Assembly: GCA_000729835.1 (NCBI GenBank) | Contig: JFHB01000003.1 | Coordinates: forward strand, 186,001-250,000 | Length of the DNA stretch: 64,000 bases | Direction: 5' to 3' | Source of the DNA: Atkinsonella hypoxylon | Taxonomy: Eukaryota; Ascomycota; Sordariomycetes; Hypocreales; Clavicipitaceae | In this document: positions 11,465 through 23,948 of the stretch, piece by piece | Numbering within the stretch: the first letter of the stretch is position 1 | How the letters are laid out: each line of letters starts with the position of its first letter | Position numbers and translations under genes: made by a program | The notes under the pieces: model-generated | Seen by the model: the letters and a program-made list of their open reading frames with translations, nothing else | Database searches by the model: none | Told to the model about the DNA's origin: nothing

Positions 11465-13053
11465 TTTTCATTGTGTTGCGGAGACGCCTCGTTATTACCA
11501 TTTATGTTATTAGCAACAATGACACCTTGCCTTGTTAGTGATAAATTACATTCCAAATAATAAATTTCTTTGGCGAGTCTCCTTAGTGGCGCACAATACT
11601 CTCTCGGCTCATGTGCTTAGACTACGAGCGGCCTTTAGTAACCTTCGAAAACATTACATGCTGAATCTCTACACAACTTGATTGGGCTAGTACTGGCGAT
11701 AATGGGCTGGCTGCAGAGTTTCTAATAACAGCTAGAATTTACAGAGCTATCGGGAAAGGCCTTGAAAGCTTCTCCCAAGACCTCTAAAGACCTCTCTTAC
11801 GATGCCCTCCACTTTCTGTGAGGATTAAATGAGGGATAGGGGCCCGACAGGAGAGGTTGAAACCTGTAAGCATTAGCACCTAACTAGCATCAATCTATCC
11901 CGCGAGTCTACAGTTCCTCGATTTTCACTCCGTTATACATGATTACTAGGCCTTCATCATTAGCTTGCAGTATTTAACTCTATACCTTATATTAGAGAGC
12001 ATCCCACAAAAGCCTGCACTTTGACAACCTAAATTGATTGTTAATAACTTCTCTTCCCCTGTAAAGATTGCTTTTTTTTTTTCTTTTTTTTTTTCCTTTT
12101 TTTTTTTTGGGTGGGGGGAGGAGGCGGGGGGAGGGGAGGGGTTGACTTAAGGCCATGGTGGAATTACGTCTTAAAGAAGGTACATCGGTGGTGTTGATTG
12201 ACGCATTACGGATCTATACTAACATTGAAATCTTGTTAGGACTGGGATGTTCAGAAATGCCTGGGTCCACAATAAGGCTGCTTTGGCCCACTTCTGCCCC
12301 TGGAGGCCCCACTTAGGTAGCTCCGAACTGCTCCTGTGCATACTCCGTAGTAGGGTCTCTTTCTAACTACCTACGGAATAGCATAGTATGAGTTGGTAAG
12401 ATTTCTCATTGCCAAAATAGAAGTGCGGCAACTAGACTTACTACATGTTACAGCAACTGCTGCTATTGTCGTCATCACTGCTGATCAAGAATCCTACTGA
12501 ACATCTACTGAACATCAAAGCATGTCAATGCAACAAGTGTTGCAACTGCGAGCACGGGATATGGTGATTACTACTAGCTTGTGCACAGCACTAACACTAA
12601 CACTAATGCCGAGATGAGGTATCCACAGTGTGGATGTCCAGTACCGAAAATGTTGGTTCTTCCCTGACAAAGCTACTTGCGACATCATTGGCCCGTAAGA
12701 TATATTTCTTGTTCACAATCATCGCCGGTTCTATCATTTGTCACCGACCTCTCACGGAGAATGGAGGTGACGTGCCCAGGTGATGGACCAATCAGGACCA
12801 GCGGGGTGAAACGGTAACTTGAAATTGGAAGCTGGATGAGCTGAAAACGACCCATCTCGTCATGTTAATAGCTGGGATATTTTGTTCCGAGGACAAGGCG
12901 GTAGCCTACAGTTGTGAAGTCTCGCTAGCAGGTTCTGTCCACTACAGCGTCTTAATTAGTCACCGGAGACTGACGTGTAGACTGACGTCAAGGTATTTCC
13001 TCGATTGCTGAAGTCATGCTGCCCGAGAGTCCACAAAAGAGCAGGTATCTATC

Positions 13054-13085
13054 GCCCGACTGCCCGACTGCCCGACTGCCCGACT
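13054..13085. repeat. 8-bp tandem repeat, four copies
   Basis: Unit GCCCGACT repeated four times in a row. Intergenic; no link to a gene is evident. Confidence 0.85.
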
Positions 13086-13777
13086 ACCGCATCGACATGG
13101 CTTCAGTCATTGGAGCGGAATTGCACAGATTCCCAAACGCCTGCTCCTAAAAATGGAGGTTCCCTAGTTAGTTCTAGATCTAGACTACGGTCCAGCCCCG
13201 CAGAATGTGGAGGCTACAGTACAGGATCAAGAAAACGACAAGGTAAGTTAGAAAGAACAAAAAAGAGAAGTGGGAAGGGAAACGCAGCAGATAGCGGGGT
13301 TATTCTTGATATTGCTTGTCTACGGTATTCCGTACTGAGTATCCAGCTCCTTGGCCGGCCAGCCGATACAACCTCTACATGACAGCTCCCATGATGCTCA
13401 CTGCTAAGGGGATCAAAGCCGGCAAAGTATTCGCTTTGCCCTTGCCTACGACCTACTAGGTAGGTATGCTTCGAATTATGCACACCGCAGAAAATCTTTG
13501 ATGTCGTCGCCTCTAGCTGATGGGAAAGGCGCTACACCACAGTGAAAGCGGGCCAGCCGTTCTTAGAAGGGCACGTGGACAAGTTCGTTGACCCAGCGTT
13601 GCTGCCTCGTGTTGCACATTGGTCTAAGAGATAGGTAGATTCGTAGGTCAGTGTACGGAGTAGGTGCTGCATCGTTGGGTTGGGGACTGCTACTCGAGAC
13701 GATCACCAACCACGACGGAGCACGATACCCAAATACGCGGGTGAAGAGAGAAAAAAGTGGCTGGTCGTGGCTCACAA

Positions 13778-13833
13778 CTGTAGGTGCTGGACTGCAGGTG
13801 CTGGACTGTAGGTGCTGGACTGTAGGTGCTGGA
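13778..13833. repeat. 14-bp tandem repeat, four copies
   Basis: Unit CTGTAGGTGCTGGA repeated four times, with one T-to-C change in copy 2. It lies about 730 bases before the Zn2Cys6 regulator start. Confidence 0.88.
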
Positions 13834-14563
13834 CCGGCCCGTTCCTGGGTCGCAGAGGCAAAAGGGGAGTGATTGGTCTGGCACCGTTAGGTAAAGATGC
13901 AGGTCCAAGGCTGTCCCAGAAGACTTTACCCGTCTGCCAGCCCTCTGGCCAGGCAATGGGCAACAGGTGTTCAGTTTCATTCGCTCCTTCCTGCCTACGC
14001 CGTTGGTGATGCTGAGGGCCAGATTAAATCGACACCCCCCCCCTCCCCGTTGCAAGGCTAGAGTTATGCGGACCGAAAAAATCCAGTTCCCATTGTTTCG
14101 GGTCGGGTTTTGCCACCACTTGTCTCGATCAGCTCGTTCTGTGTCTCCCTCTTGTTTTTATTTTCCCGAAGGGCCGAAGGAAGGGCTCGCAGGTGTTTCA
14201 CAGGGTCGAGGGGTGGTCCATTGACCTCGCAAGCCTGGTCTTGGACCAGTTGTTCACTTAATAAGCATTTGAGCGGCGACACAAACTTCTCACCTCCTGT
14301 TGCTCAGCGTGTCCGCTTTCGACAGCCTGTCCAACATTATGTTCTCTACCAAAAAGTGATTTACAGCTTTCGCTGCTTCATTCATCTCACTAACATTCTA
14401 TCCGGCTTCCCGCTTCAACGGCCAAGGCATCGCCACTTCTCTCCGTCCGAGTTGAGGACCCTGAGGCGCTGTTATACTCGAACTGACTTGACTTTTTGAC
14501 GTAAGGACGGACGAGACTCGACTTTGAGAAAATTATCCAAGCGCCATTTGGCCGTAGCATCGG

Positions 14564-16714
14564 ATGCCAAGCAACAGCATCACCAAGCCATGTCACAACT
14601 GCCGCCGCCGACGCTTGCGCTGTGACCGTTCATGGCCATCATGCCACAAATGCGCGTTGTCGGGGCAGGAGTGTCTTGGGTATGGAAAAGTCTTTGTCTG
14701 GACCCAGGCCATCGACTCTAATGGAGTCTCGCGGCCACCTCCTAGTTCCGGGCGGAGCTTGGATGAGCCAGGCCGGTTTCAACCTCAAGCTTTGGCAGTT
14801 GAGGTCGGACCTAGCGTACTTCATGGACCACAAGAGGGAGATGCAACCGTGGCATGGGTAGACGCAGAATCTGGCAGCCGCATCCAAAGTTCAAATTATC
14901 AGAATGTTCCACAGTCTTTGCCTTCGAGTCATGCCGAGGAAGCCAACGGAAGTGAACTCGGTCTCCAGCAAACCCTTGTCCTCCGCAGGGCCAACTTCGG
15001 TGACAATGCCACCAGCTTGGTCAAGACGAAGGCAAGTGGCGATGGCGACAATTGCTCATCAGATTCAGTTGAATTGAACCAGGGCAAGTCTGGACTATCG
15101 ACACAGAGTTACCTGACGGATCCTATCTTTCAGGATCTCGATGGACGTTCGAGGTACTATCTCGCGCACTGTACGTTACCTCCTTTCCCCTCCTACACAG
15201 ACACCTCTGCCATTCTTTGTCAAGTGTTTTCGTTATGAAACACGGAGACAGCGCTGCCACTCGTAATCTCCTAGAATCTGAGCTCTTTTAAACGAACCTT
15301 GACTCGCATGACTTTATGGATCTTGGTTCTACCTCATCTTTTCTCCGTAGCTAGTAATCCTGCAGCATGCTAATGCCATGGACTTTAGTTGCCGATAAGG
15401 TCTGCAAAGATTTGGTCGCTAGAGACTCACTTAACAGCAATCCTTTTCGACAATTGATTCCGTTGACCAACGAACACCCATTGCTTCTGCAGATTCTTAT
15501 TGCAACTTCCGCAATCCATTGGTCTAACTCTTTTCAGCCTAGAACCGCGATTCCCTCTGGGCTAACAGATCCCGGTGGGTATCTAGCACATTTACGTTCG
15601 CAGGATCTTGTTTCTAGTCAAGCTTTAATAGATGCCTTGACAGCTAAGCAAAAGGCCATGGGCCATCTCCGACATGTACTGGATACATTGGATCCCGCAG
15701 GCAGTGAGGTAGCTTTGGCAGCTATGCACTTCTTTGTCAAGTTTGACCTAATCGACCTAGAACGAAACAGTGGGAAAGGCTGGCAGAAACATTTGGAAGG
15801 GGCAAGTAGCATCTTGGCACTTTTGGCACCCGATTCCTCAGGACACGCTAGCAGCCGGATGTTGCGCGATTGTGTCATTGCTGATTGCTTCATGTAAGTC
15901 GTGCTTTATCCTCCTTCTGCGACAATTACTGGCCAAGCTTTGTGCTTTCCTTTTTCTTTCTTTCTTTCTTCCTTTCTTCCCTACAGATCTGACGAGGCTG
16001 ATTGAAACGTTGAATGTACGCAGATATCACATCTTGGGCTCAACCCTTGCAACTGTGCCAATTGCGTCTCGAATTTCTCGTTATGCCTTTGAGTTGCTGC
16101 CTGTTATGAAGCGGGTCGAGGTGAACAGTTATCTGTCGTGTCCGTCCGAGATTCTTCACATCATCTTACTCGCGTCGCAATTATCGTATGAAATCCCGTG
16201 CACTGACTGGAGCCTGTCTGTCGCTTGCGAGGCACATGCACTAATTGAACGGGCGCTCGCGTTTGACATTTCCGCTTGGGCGGATCAGCTTCGGGAAAGG
16301 TCTAATGTTTCAGATATTGAGAGCCGAATCCACATTGCGTCTGCGCATCGCTCAGCCGTGTGTTTATATATTCTCCAGGCGCTACCGGTAGTTCGAGATG
16401 TTCGTACCCTTGATACCAACCTTGTTGTTGAGGACATACTTAGCCATCTTGGCCAGATTGATGAACAGGATCCCTATTTCAAGGCAACGTCGTGGCCCAC
16501 GTTTATGGCAGGTGCAGAGACACGGGACGCCGACAAACGGGCCTGGGCATTGTCTCGTATGTTTACCATTTGGAAAATATGTCCATGGGGCTACATTTTC
16601 ACAGCTATAGAAATGCTGAAGGCCACATGGCAGATGCAAGATTCTAATAACAGCTCAGTTGTCAACTGGCTTCGAGATCTCAAAGATTTGGGGTTCGACT
16701 ATCTCATTGTCTAG
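14564..16714 (+). CDS. Zn(II)2Cys6 transcription factor, acr-2-like
   Basis: Fungal-specific regulator. Three exons (14564-15170, 15389-15893, 16024-16714; introns 218 and 130 nt) give 600 aa. The binuclear zinc cluster is at residues 9-37: CHNCRRRRLRCD, then CHKC and the sixth Cys in GQEC, immediately followed by LGYGKVFVWTQAI. This block and DLDGRSRYYLAHF-ADKVCKDLVARD match the Neurospora ACR-2-type family with a Fungal_trans_2 (PF11951) effector domain. The rest is helical. The first intron is longer than usual; I placed its acceptor at 15388 because it alone restores the frame and the conserved YYLAHFADKVCKD join. Targets are unknown. The neighbouring permease lies 3.4 kb away, too far to infer regulation. 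Confidence 0.87.
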
Positions 16715-18661
16715 AATGGTGGCAATTCCAATTCTCCCGCTCAGCAAAAATTGCTGTTAAGGACAGACTCGACGATTTACCAGGCCTCCTGCCAAGTTGT
16801 ATCTTTTTTTTTTCCCTACTCCAGAAAAAAAACTTTTTTTCAGTCAGGTGCTTCGCCATCTCTTTCCCAGTCCACTATTGATATGCAGCACTTCTGTGTC
16901 CATCCCTCGCCCTGTTTCTTACCACTTTACAACCAGAGTCAGTCTCTGAATCTACATAACAGCATTCGCCCCAAATTGTATAGGGAAGGCAGTTTGTGGA
17001 ACAGTCTTTGTTCGGAAAGCGTGGCATGTAATTTTATTTTCTTACTCTTGATTTCCGCGGCCTCTTGAACCTGCGCCACTAGCATAGGGCACAGAGCCTT
17101 CGCGGCACCTCTGTGATTTAATTGCAACTGCTTCCTCCATAAGACGTCGTGTTTGGCATCTATCGATGTGCCATGTGTGTATGTACATGCTTGACCCGGG
17201 TCAGAGCTCGCTCTCCCCCTATCATTATGCGGGCAGGAAGGTTCGATGTTGAGGCCAATCTTGGGTACTCCGGATCTCTGATAGCATGAAGCATACAGGA
17301 CGTCCGTTAAAATCGCCCTATTCGGCAATGCGGAACGATGGCACAGAAATACTTGAACGGGGATTGGTGCTGAGATGGACGCTTATCATGGTTTGCGAAA
17401 TCGCCATAATCTTTCTTGTATAGGCCGGTAGGCAGAAAAGACCGTTTTCAGCTAGGCTACCGTGTTACCTTTCCGTGACGTGATGTCTCATAATTTCCAT
17501 GAGCACTGTTATCAAGCGCCTGCGTACTGTGGCGTGCAACGTGATTCCTAATCGGCTCTTCACCTCGTGGAAATAGAAATCATCCCAAGTTTACATCTTT
17601 ATGGCGGGTGCCGTAGGGGTTTGCGGGGCTTGTGGAGATGGTGACACTGACACTGACACCGACACCGACACCGACACCGACACAATCTGATTAAGCTCAG
17701 CTAGGGAAGGGACGTCTGGTGGTGCTCTTGCCGCTATTCTAGACGAGACACGTTTCTGCTACATGATTATTTTCGACGACACAATCTGTATTGCATGCCG
17801 TTGAGAATGTCGTCGCGTACATTGGTGAGTTCGTAGTGATGGGTAACTACCAGTTAATTCTATCTGACCTTGCGTTGGAATCGTCACGCCTACTTTGGTG
17901 CATTGCGACGCGAGCAAGGGGTCAATTGACCATAGATGAGAGCGCGTCGTCATGAAGAGACATGATGCTGGCAAATCTAGAATGTTTGAACTTGGGGCTA
18001 AGACGCGAGGTATATATAAACATTGGGAATCTGGACCTCATGAGATTGTATGGGTATTTGCCATGACAATTTGCAACCTTCTTTTCTGTTTCGTTTCGTG
18101 TATCCTTAGACACGGTCCACTGGCTACTTCGTCACGCACTTTCTGGACGAGACGGATCTACTTTCTAAAGTTGCCAAAAGAAAAAAAGAAAAGAAAAAGA
18201 AATCTTAGTGATGCCGCTGCTTTCGTGATCGAATGAACAAGGTAGTGCTTTCTTATCCTCTTTATCGTGTGATGATGGGATATTTTTCCAAAAGTGCAAA
18301 ATGGGGAGGGCCACGACGACTTCGGTGGCGAGGGAAGAAACCTCGATTCTGTCAATAATCTCTACTAACACATTAGCGAACAGACACGTGGTTTTCTCTT
18401 CTTTTCCATGAATGAAATTATCAAGTAGGTAGGGAACCTCCCAGGGTTGAAGGAAAAATCATACAGGATGGAGAGGGAAAAAAAAAAAAAAAGGAAGCAT
18501 GAACGCGCCGAATTCAAGATAAAACTCCAGATCATGCACTAATTGGTCGTTGTCGTCATAAGAATAGTAGGATAAATACTTCAGCGGCACTCGATGCGTC
18601 GGCACCAGGACCGCTAACATGTTCTATTATGCTTGGAGATATTCGTCGAATAGTGCAGCTT
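16715..18661. other. Convergent intergenic region
   Basis: 3' ends of the regulator and of the zinc-knuckle gene face each other across 1.9 kb. No gene is supported. A (GACACY)n hexamer tract lies at 17643-17683 and A-rich homopolymers at about 18180-18200 and 18478-18492. Confidence 0.5.
17643..17683. repeat. Hexanucleotide tract (GACACT/GACACC)n
   Basis: Two GACACT then four GACACC units and a partial one, 41 bases in all, in intergenic DNA. Confidence 0.85.
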
Positions 18662-20509
18662 CTACCATCGGCGGCTACAAGTGGTCAGTATACTTATCCG
18701 TCCCACTTGCAGGGCAATCAAGCTACAATACCTGTAAGCAGAGTTTGTGTTCGTGCGCCGCCGTTTTGGTTTAAGTCGGTTGAGTTGCTCTCCACGATGC
18801 CGCATGCTCGATTTTTCCGCTCTTTCCGACGACTTCTGTTTCACGGGACGGCCCAGGAGCTCAGCTTCCAATGAATTCAAATCGGACGATTGAGTGGCTG
18901 GCGAAGAATGCTGTGAAGCACGAGATCCGCCGGAACCTCGTCTCCTCGTTGCAGCACGTTCCCTTTCCGCCTGTTGCCTTCTATCGACCTCCCTCGGCAC
19001 ATCGATTGTGTTCCAAAGACATTCCTCACCATCCTCAACTTCGAATTTGTCCTTGTCCCTCCTCGGAGATTCCTCGATTCTTGGCCGCTTTCCCTCCCGT
19101 TGAACAGATTTCATGTCCTGATCATAAGAGAGTTTACTACTGCTGCCATGATAATCTGATAATGATGGCCGGTCTGAATCCTCTAAATTTTCTGCAGGCG
19201 CATGGGTCCTCAGCAGTTTAGACCCCTTTTCATTTTCCTTGTCGGCAGTAGTGTTGTCGTTAGCACAGGTCTCGCTACCGTTCAGCACAGGACTGACCGT
19301 CTCTGGCGGCGGCTCATATTCGTCGAGTTTGCGAGTTGTTTCAGCTGAAGATAAAGGAGGTGGTGCTGCGTGGTCAGATGAGGGTCGTCTGTCGCTGTCT
19401 CGTCCGTGTGACCCCATGCTCGGCTTATCGGCCCCGAAAGCGCCAGTAGATTGCTTTTTCGTATTCGATCCCCCTTGATTCTGTCGCTGGCCACGCCGCG
19501 AGCCGCTGGAGCGACGATTCTCCGAGGAACCTGGAGGCTGACCATTACGTGAAGGGCCATGATTCGCATTTCGGTAATTGTGATCATTAGACTGTCTTCG
19601 ACCTCTTCCTTTATTGTGACCATCATTCTTTCGTTTGTTCCTGTGGTCTTGCTGCTGATTCATTTGATCGTGACTCTTTGGGGGTTTGGGAGGGAGCGGG
19701 TGCGACACGATTCCTGCTGGCGGCTTGGGAGGTAAAGTAGGAGGCTTGATAGGGCCTGAGTTGGGCCGAGACTCTGGTCTTCTGTGCGAGTTTATTGACC
19801 TCGAGGGAGGTGATGGAGGTGGTGGTGGTGGAGAGCGCGAGAAGCCATGGTTATGATGAGGCTGCTGCCTGTAGTCTTGTCCATCTCCTCTGTTGGATGG
19901 AAAGTGGCCTCCAGGAAGAGGGTTCAAGGGAGGCGGAGGTCCAGGAGGCGGTCCCCTATACCCAGGAGGACCATAATGAGATGCGCCATGGGGAGGTGGA
20001 GGGGGGGGAGGTGAGTATTGGGGATGAGGATAACTATAGGGAGGAGGAGCGAAGCCGCCAGCATAGGCAGGTGGCGGCGGCGGCGCAGTGTATGAGTGAT
20101 ACGCGGGGGGTTGTCCAGCATATGACGAAGACGGAGGAGGTGGTGGTTGTGAATGAGGATGATCAGGCGGCGGAGGCACATGGCCCATCCCGGGAGGATA
20201 TTGAGATGGGGGAGGAGCGTATTTGGTGATGATGGGCCCCTTGGTGCGCTTGTTTGGATGATTGGGGCCTTGACCCTTCATACTTGACGGGCTCGGGTTT
20301 GATGAACTCCTCCAAGCAGCAAGCCCTCTGAGATGATGTTAGTGACATGCTTGGCAATCCGGGCCGCAGGTCATTGGTTGAACTTTTGCTTACGCAGGAG
20401 TTGCCCTCGTAGGTTCTGGACAGGCGACTGCCCAATGGCCTACGAGGCCGCAGTTATAGCATTGAGGTTCTTCCGATCGGCCATGCTGGCCTGAAGTTGG
20501 GTTTGGCAT
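18662..20509 (-). CDS. CCHC zinc-knuckle, proline-rich protein
   Basis: Conserved filamentous-fungal protein of unknown role; a CCHC knuckle usually binds single-stranded nucleic acid. Exons 20509-20394, 20327-18732 and 18674-18662 (introns 66 and 57 nt) give 574 aa. The knuckle is at about residues 17-30: CYNCGLVGHWAVAC, followed by PEPTRATPAGLAAWR across intron 1. Then comes KGPIITKYAPPP and a long Pro/Tyr/His/Gly low-complexity region (about 60-200), an RGG/Asn-rich basic segment, and a charged C-terminal half with KRPRIEESPRR and a DGEECLWNTIDVPREVDRR block. The start at 20509 comes from the exon holding the knuckle. The last intron is 57 nt, in frame and stop-free, so both spliced and unspliced forms end in SRRW. 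Confidence 0.8.
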
Positions 20510-22302
20510 TTCGAATGCATGAAACACGAGGAGCGCAACGTGCGCGAGAGAGTTACATCCACTCCCACTCCCACTCCCACTCCCAGTCGCTGGGCTGGGG
20601 GCTGGGGTTAGTTATAATGTCAACGAGATCGTTGGGCAGATGCGACCAGCTTAAGCCCTTGGGTCCAACCGCTCGTTCAGCGACACGTTATGGCGACACG
20701 TTATGGCGACGGCGTCTTTCTCAAAGCCACGCACGATGGTCAAGATGGCTGGTTCCTTCCGGAGTCGCTCCTCAATGGTCACTCACAGACTTTACGAGAG
20801 AGGTGAGTAAGGTAGGTAGGTAGGTAGGTATTGAGCAAGGAGTATGGAGTATTGGCAACGCGCGGGTGAAAAAGCCGCGTGGATGAATTGGCGCGCAACC
20901 TTTCACGGATCTCCTCCCCCAGGCCTCGTTGGACTCCGTGAGAGGAGCTGCATCAAGTCAGTAAACAGGAAAGCTGAAGACTGCGCGGATGAGATGGCGA
21001 AAAAGCTGCGCGGTTCAGTAAGCTTGTGAAGCTAACTAATGAAGCTGAAGGTGCTGAAACAACATGTACCACGTGAGACAGCGCACGGGCCAACGAGGTT
21101 CTCGCAACAACACCCATGAAACAAACAAGTGCTGCCGGATATTAGCCGCCCCCATAGCTGGTCATTTTGTGACCTGCACGTGTGGCTTTAACCATTGATC
21201 AATAATGAAGTCAATGCGATAGCAGAACTACGAGGCCAAGCAGACGGAAACTGGGCTTCTGATACAAGTCATTGGGGGCCCGAGGTGCCTTTCGCTGCAG
21301 CAAATCGTCACGACTCACCAGGAATTAAATAATAGCTCAAGTGCATTCCAATATCCGTCAGACAGAATATGTCGTCACGTTGGCGTTAAAATCAAATTCA
21401 GCGATTGCGCTAAACTGGAGTCGCAGTGCTGAAAATAATGACACAAGATGAGATGAAATAATAGAATACATACAAGTACCATGATTCATGATTTCATGCA
21501 GGCAGATTTGTGCGACGCTTCCGCCGTACCAGATCCCTATTCCAAAAGCAGGATGCGTCGTCATTTTCTATCGTGAGCATAGGGTAATTCATTCAGCCTA
21601 TGCTTTGGTATTGATCTTGCCTACCTCGTCTATAACCAGCGTCACCTCGACCAATACTAATGAGACCCCCCCTCCCCCCTCCCCGAGAGAACTGCTGGGA
21701 CCCTGACAATTGACATTAATGCGCCGACAGGGCACCTGCGTCAGAGGCCAGACAGACGACGTCCGCCGCCTACCAGTGACTGGCTCGTCCCCACCGCCAG
21801 CAGCCGCTGCTCGCTGGCCACGAGTAAAACTCCTGGGTGGGTCAAAGCCCACCATGGATTTGATTTGATTCGATTTCTCAGCCGACGAACCATCATCATC
21901 ATATTCTCGAGGAGCTTCCTCCCTCACTCGCGAATTCACAGCTGCTAATAACCATAGAGAGTCTGGGCAACACTCGGCGTCTCCCAGCTACCTAGACACC
22001 GACCCGTTGTGCCTGAGGCCGACTTCACTCAGTAACACTCGACGACGTCCAAATGTCGGCATAATACTGTCCCAGCTACGGCCAGCAGCGACTCCATCTG
22101 CCCAAGCAAGAGCTTCTAGGCCATCTCGATCATGTTGGTGCAGGCATCCAGCGTATCTCCACAAACTTCCTCTATCCGGAGTAGATACCACGACGGCCAG
22201 ACCCGAGAGGGTGCGTCGGTCATCATACAACCATCGGTGACGTTTTTTCGCTAGCACTTGCACACTCTTCAGCGCGTTGCCCTTCGGCGCGACCACGGAA
22301 CT
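20510..22302. other. Divergent intergenic region, zinc-knuckle gene to PPG1
   Basis: 1.8 kb holding two back-to-back promoters. It contains a (CACTCC)n tract near 20558-20585, a duplicated CGACACGTTATGG segment at about 20681-20710, and a GGTA tetranucleotide tract at 20811-20831. No additional gene is supported. Confidence 0.5.
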
Positions 22303-23559
22303 ATGCCGAGCTTACCAGGTGTGTCATCTTCCATCCATACCACGTCGATCACGGTGAGCGAGAGTCCTAACCGGTGCTGCAGCATCTGTCGACCTGAACG
22401 AGTGCATCTCACGCCTGTACAAGAAGGAACTTTTGGCAGAATCCGTCATCGAGGCCATATGCGCAAAGACGAAAGAGTTACTAATGCGCGAGAGCAACGT
22501 CGTCCACGTGCACGCTCCAGTCACTGTCGTAGGCGATATTCACGGCCAGTTCTTCGACCTCATCGAGATATTTAGAATAGGCGGCTATTGTCCCGATACG
22601 AATTACCTGTTCCTAGGTAAGCCGCCTCGTCCACTCGAGCGCGCGCGCGAGCTTAGAATTCAGTCTGGCATCGGGACTCTTTGAAAGGCCCTCGCGGTCC
22701 GGGATCACGCACGCATAGAATGCTAACATGCTTTGCCTGTGCAGGGGATTATGTGGATCGTGGCATGTTCAGCGTCGAAACTATATCATTGCTTGTTTGC
22801 TTAAAACTACGATACCCAAACCGTGTGCATTTAATCCGAGGAAACCACGAATCACGTGGTGTCACGCAGTCATATGGATTCTATACGGAATGCTCTCGCA
22901 AATACGGCAATGCCAACGTATGGCATTATTTCACAGACATGTTTGATTTTCTGACGCTGAGTGTGGTCATCGATAATCAAATCTTTTGCGTTCACGGCGG
23001 TACGTTACCAAACTGGCCATGAGCTCCCCACTAAGACGTTCAAGTCGTGGAGTAAAAGAAACAAAGCCTCGATCAGTCACTCTGACAAAAATACTTTCAA
23101 GGTTTATCACCATCGATACATTCCATAGACCAAATCAAGATTATAGATCGTTTCCGCGAGATTCCTCACGAAGGACCAATGGCTGATCTGGTCTGGTCAG
23201 ATCCAGATCCCGAACGAGACGAATTCTCTCTCTCGCCTCGAGGCGCGGGGTACACCTTTGGAGCCCAAGTCGTCAAAAAGTTTCTGGCTGTCAACAACAT
23301 GTCCCATATCCTGCGCGCTCATCAGCTCTGTCAGGAAGGCTTCCAAGTACTCTACGACGACAGACTGAGCACGGTGTGGAGCGCTCCCAACTACTGTTAC
23401 AGATGTGGCAACATGGCCAGTGTGTTGGAGGTGAGCGACAACGGCGAGAGATTTTTCAACGTCTTTGCTGCGGCGCCAGAGAACGACCAGCACAAGGACA
23501 TGCAACCAGGGAGCGATAAGGCCGCCGATGGCAATGCCTTGCCGGATTATTTCTTGTAG
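22303..23559 (+). CDS. PPG1: PP2A-like Ser/Thr protein phosphatase catalytic subunit Ppg1
   Basis: Metal-dependent Ser/Thr phosphatase of the PPP family. Four exons (22303-22318, 22383-22616, 22745-22999, 23102-23559; introns 64, 128, 102 nt) give 320 aa. Active-site motifs are complete: GDIHG at 56-60, GDYVDRG at 84-90, GNHE at 116-119, then HGGLSPSIHSIDQI, SPRGAGYTFG, RAHQ and the C-terminal YFL. The tail PDYFL is the methylation-type end of the PP2A group. The match to the Ppg1 branch rather than PP2A, PP4 or PP6 rests on SNVVHV..PVTVVGDIHGQF, IDQIKIIDRFREIPHEGPMADLVWSDP and SVLEV; yeast Ppg1 acts with the Far/STRIPAK-like complex. The first coding exon is only 16 nt. An insert before the tail (QHKDMQPGSDK) is seen here. 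Confidence 0.88.
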
Positions 23560-23948
23560 GAGACATTCGCATGATGTATGAAAGTACTTCCATGTAGCAC
23601 TTGTCAATATGAGTGTTGCCTTCATGCCTTGATCAATCATGCCACAAGGCGTCTTTTAACGGGTAGATAGATCTGCACCCATCGTATCTCTAGGAGTGAA
23701 CGGCCGATATCAATTCAATTTACGACTTGTGCGTTATTTGCTGCCGCGGATCAATATCTCCATAACCTGCTTTTGTTTTCGTACTGATTCTCTACTTCTC
23801 GTGATACATCTATGATAATGGTAAAATAATGCAAAGACAAAGTTTCCTCCCTGTAGGAGCATTCTGTAGGTCTTCTCGTTTCCTCATAACGCATAACAAA
23901 CAAATGGTGCCAACACTCGCCACGACGTTGCGACAGGCCACCTTCGTT
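23560..23948. other. Convergent spacer PPG1 - RDI1
   Basis: 389 bases between convergent stop codons; probably both 3' UTRs. No gene seen. Confidence 0.6.

Larger units (their letters stand above)
11465..14563. other. Gene-poor region upstream of the Zn2Cys6 regulator
   Basis: About 3.1 kb with no supported gene. It includes a T-rich then G-rich low-complexity block (12069-12140), TA(C/T)TCCGTA-type motifs at 12341, 12372, 13326 and 13654, a four-copy 8-bp repeat (13054-13085) and a four-copy 14-bp repeat (13778-13833). A motif around 12786-12814 resembles one at 26135-26161. The last few hundred bases should be promoter and 5' leader of the regulator. Confidence 0.5.

Noticed and set aside
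13005..13382. 125-codon plus-strand frame
   Set aside because: Its first part is built from the 8-bp repeat (13054-13085) and the rest has no recognisable feature.
15351..15388. Earlier acceptors (15350 and 15365) for exon 2 of the Zn2Cys6 gene
   Set aside because: Both shift the frame relative to the exon and lose the conserved ADKVCKDLV segment.
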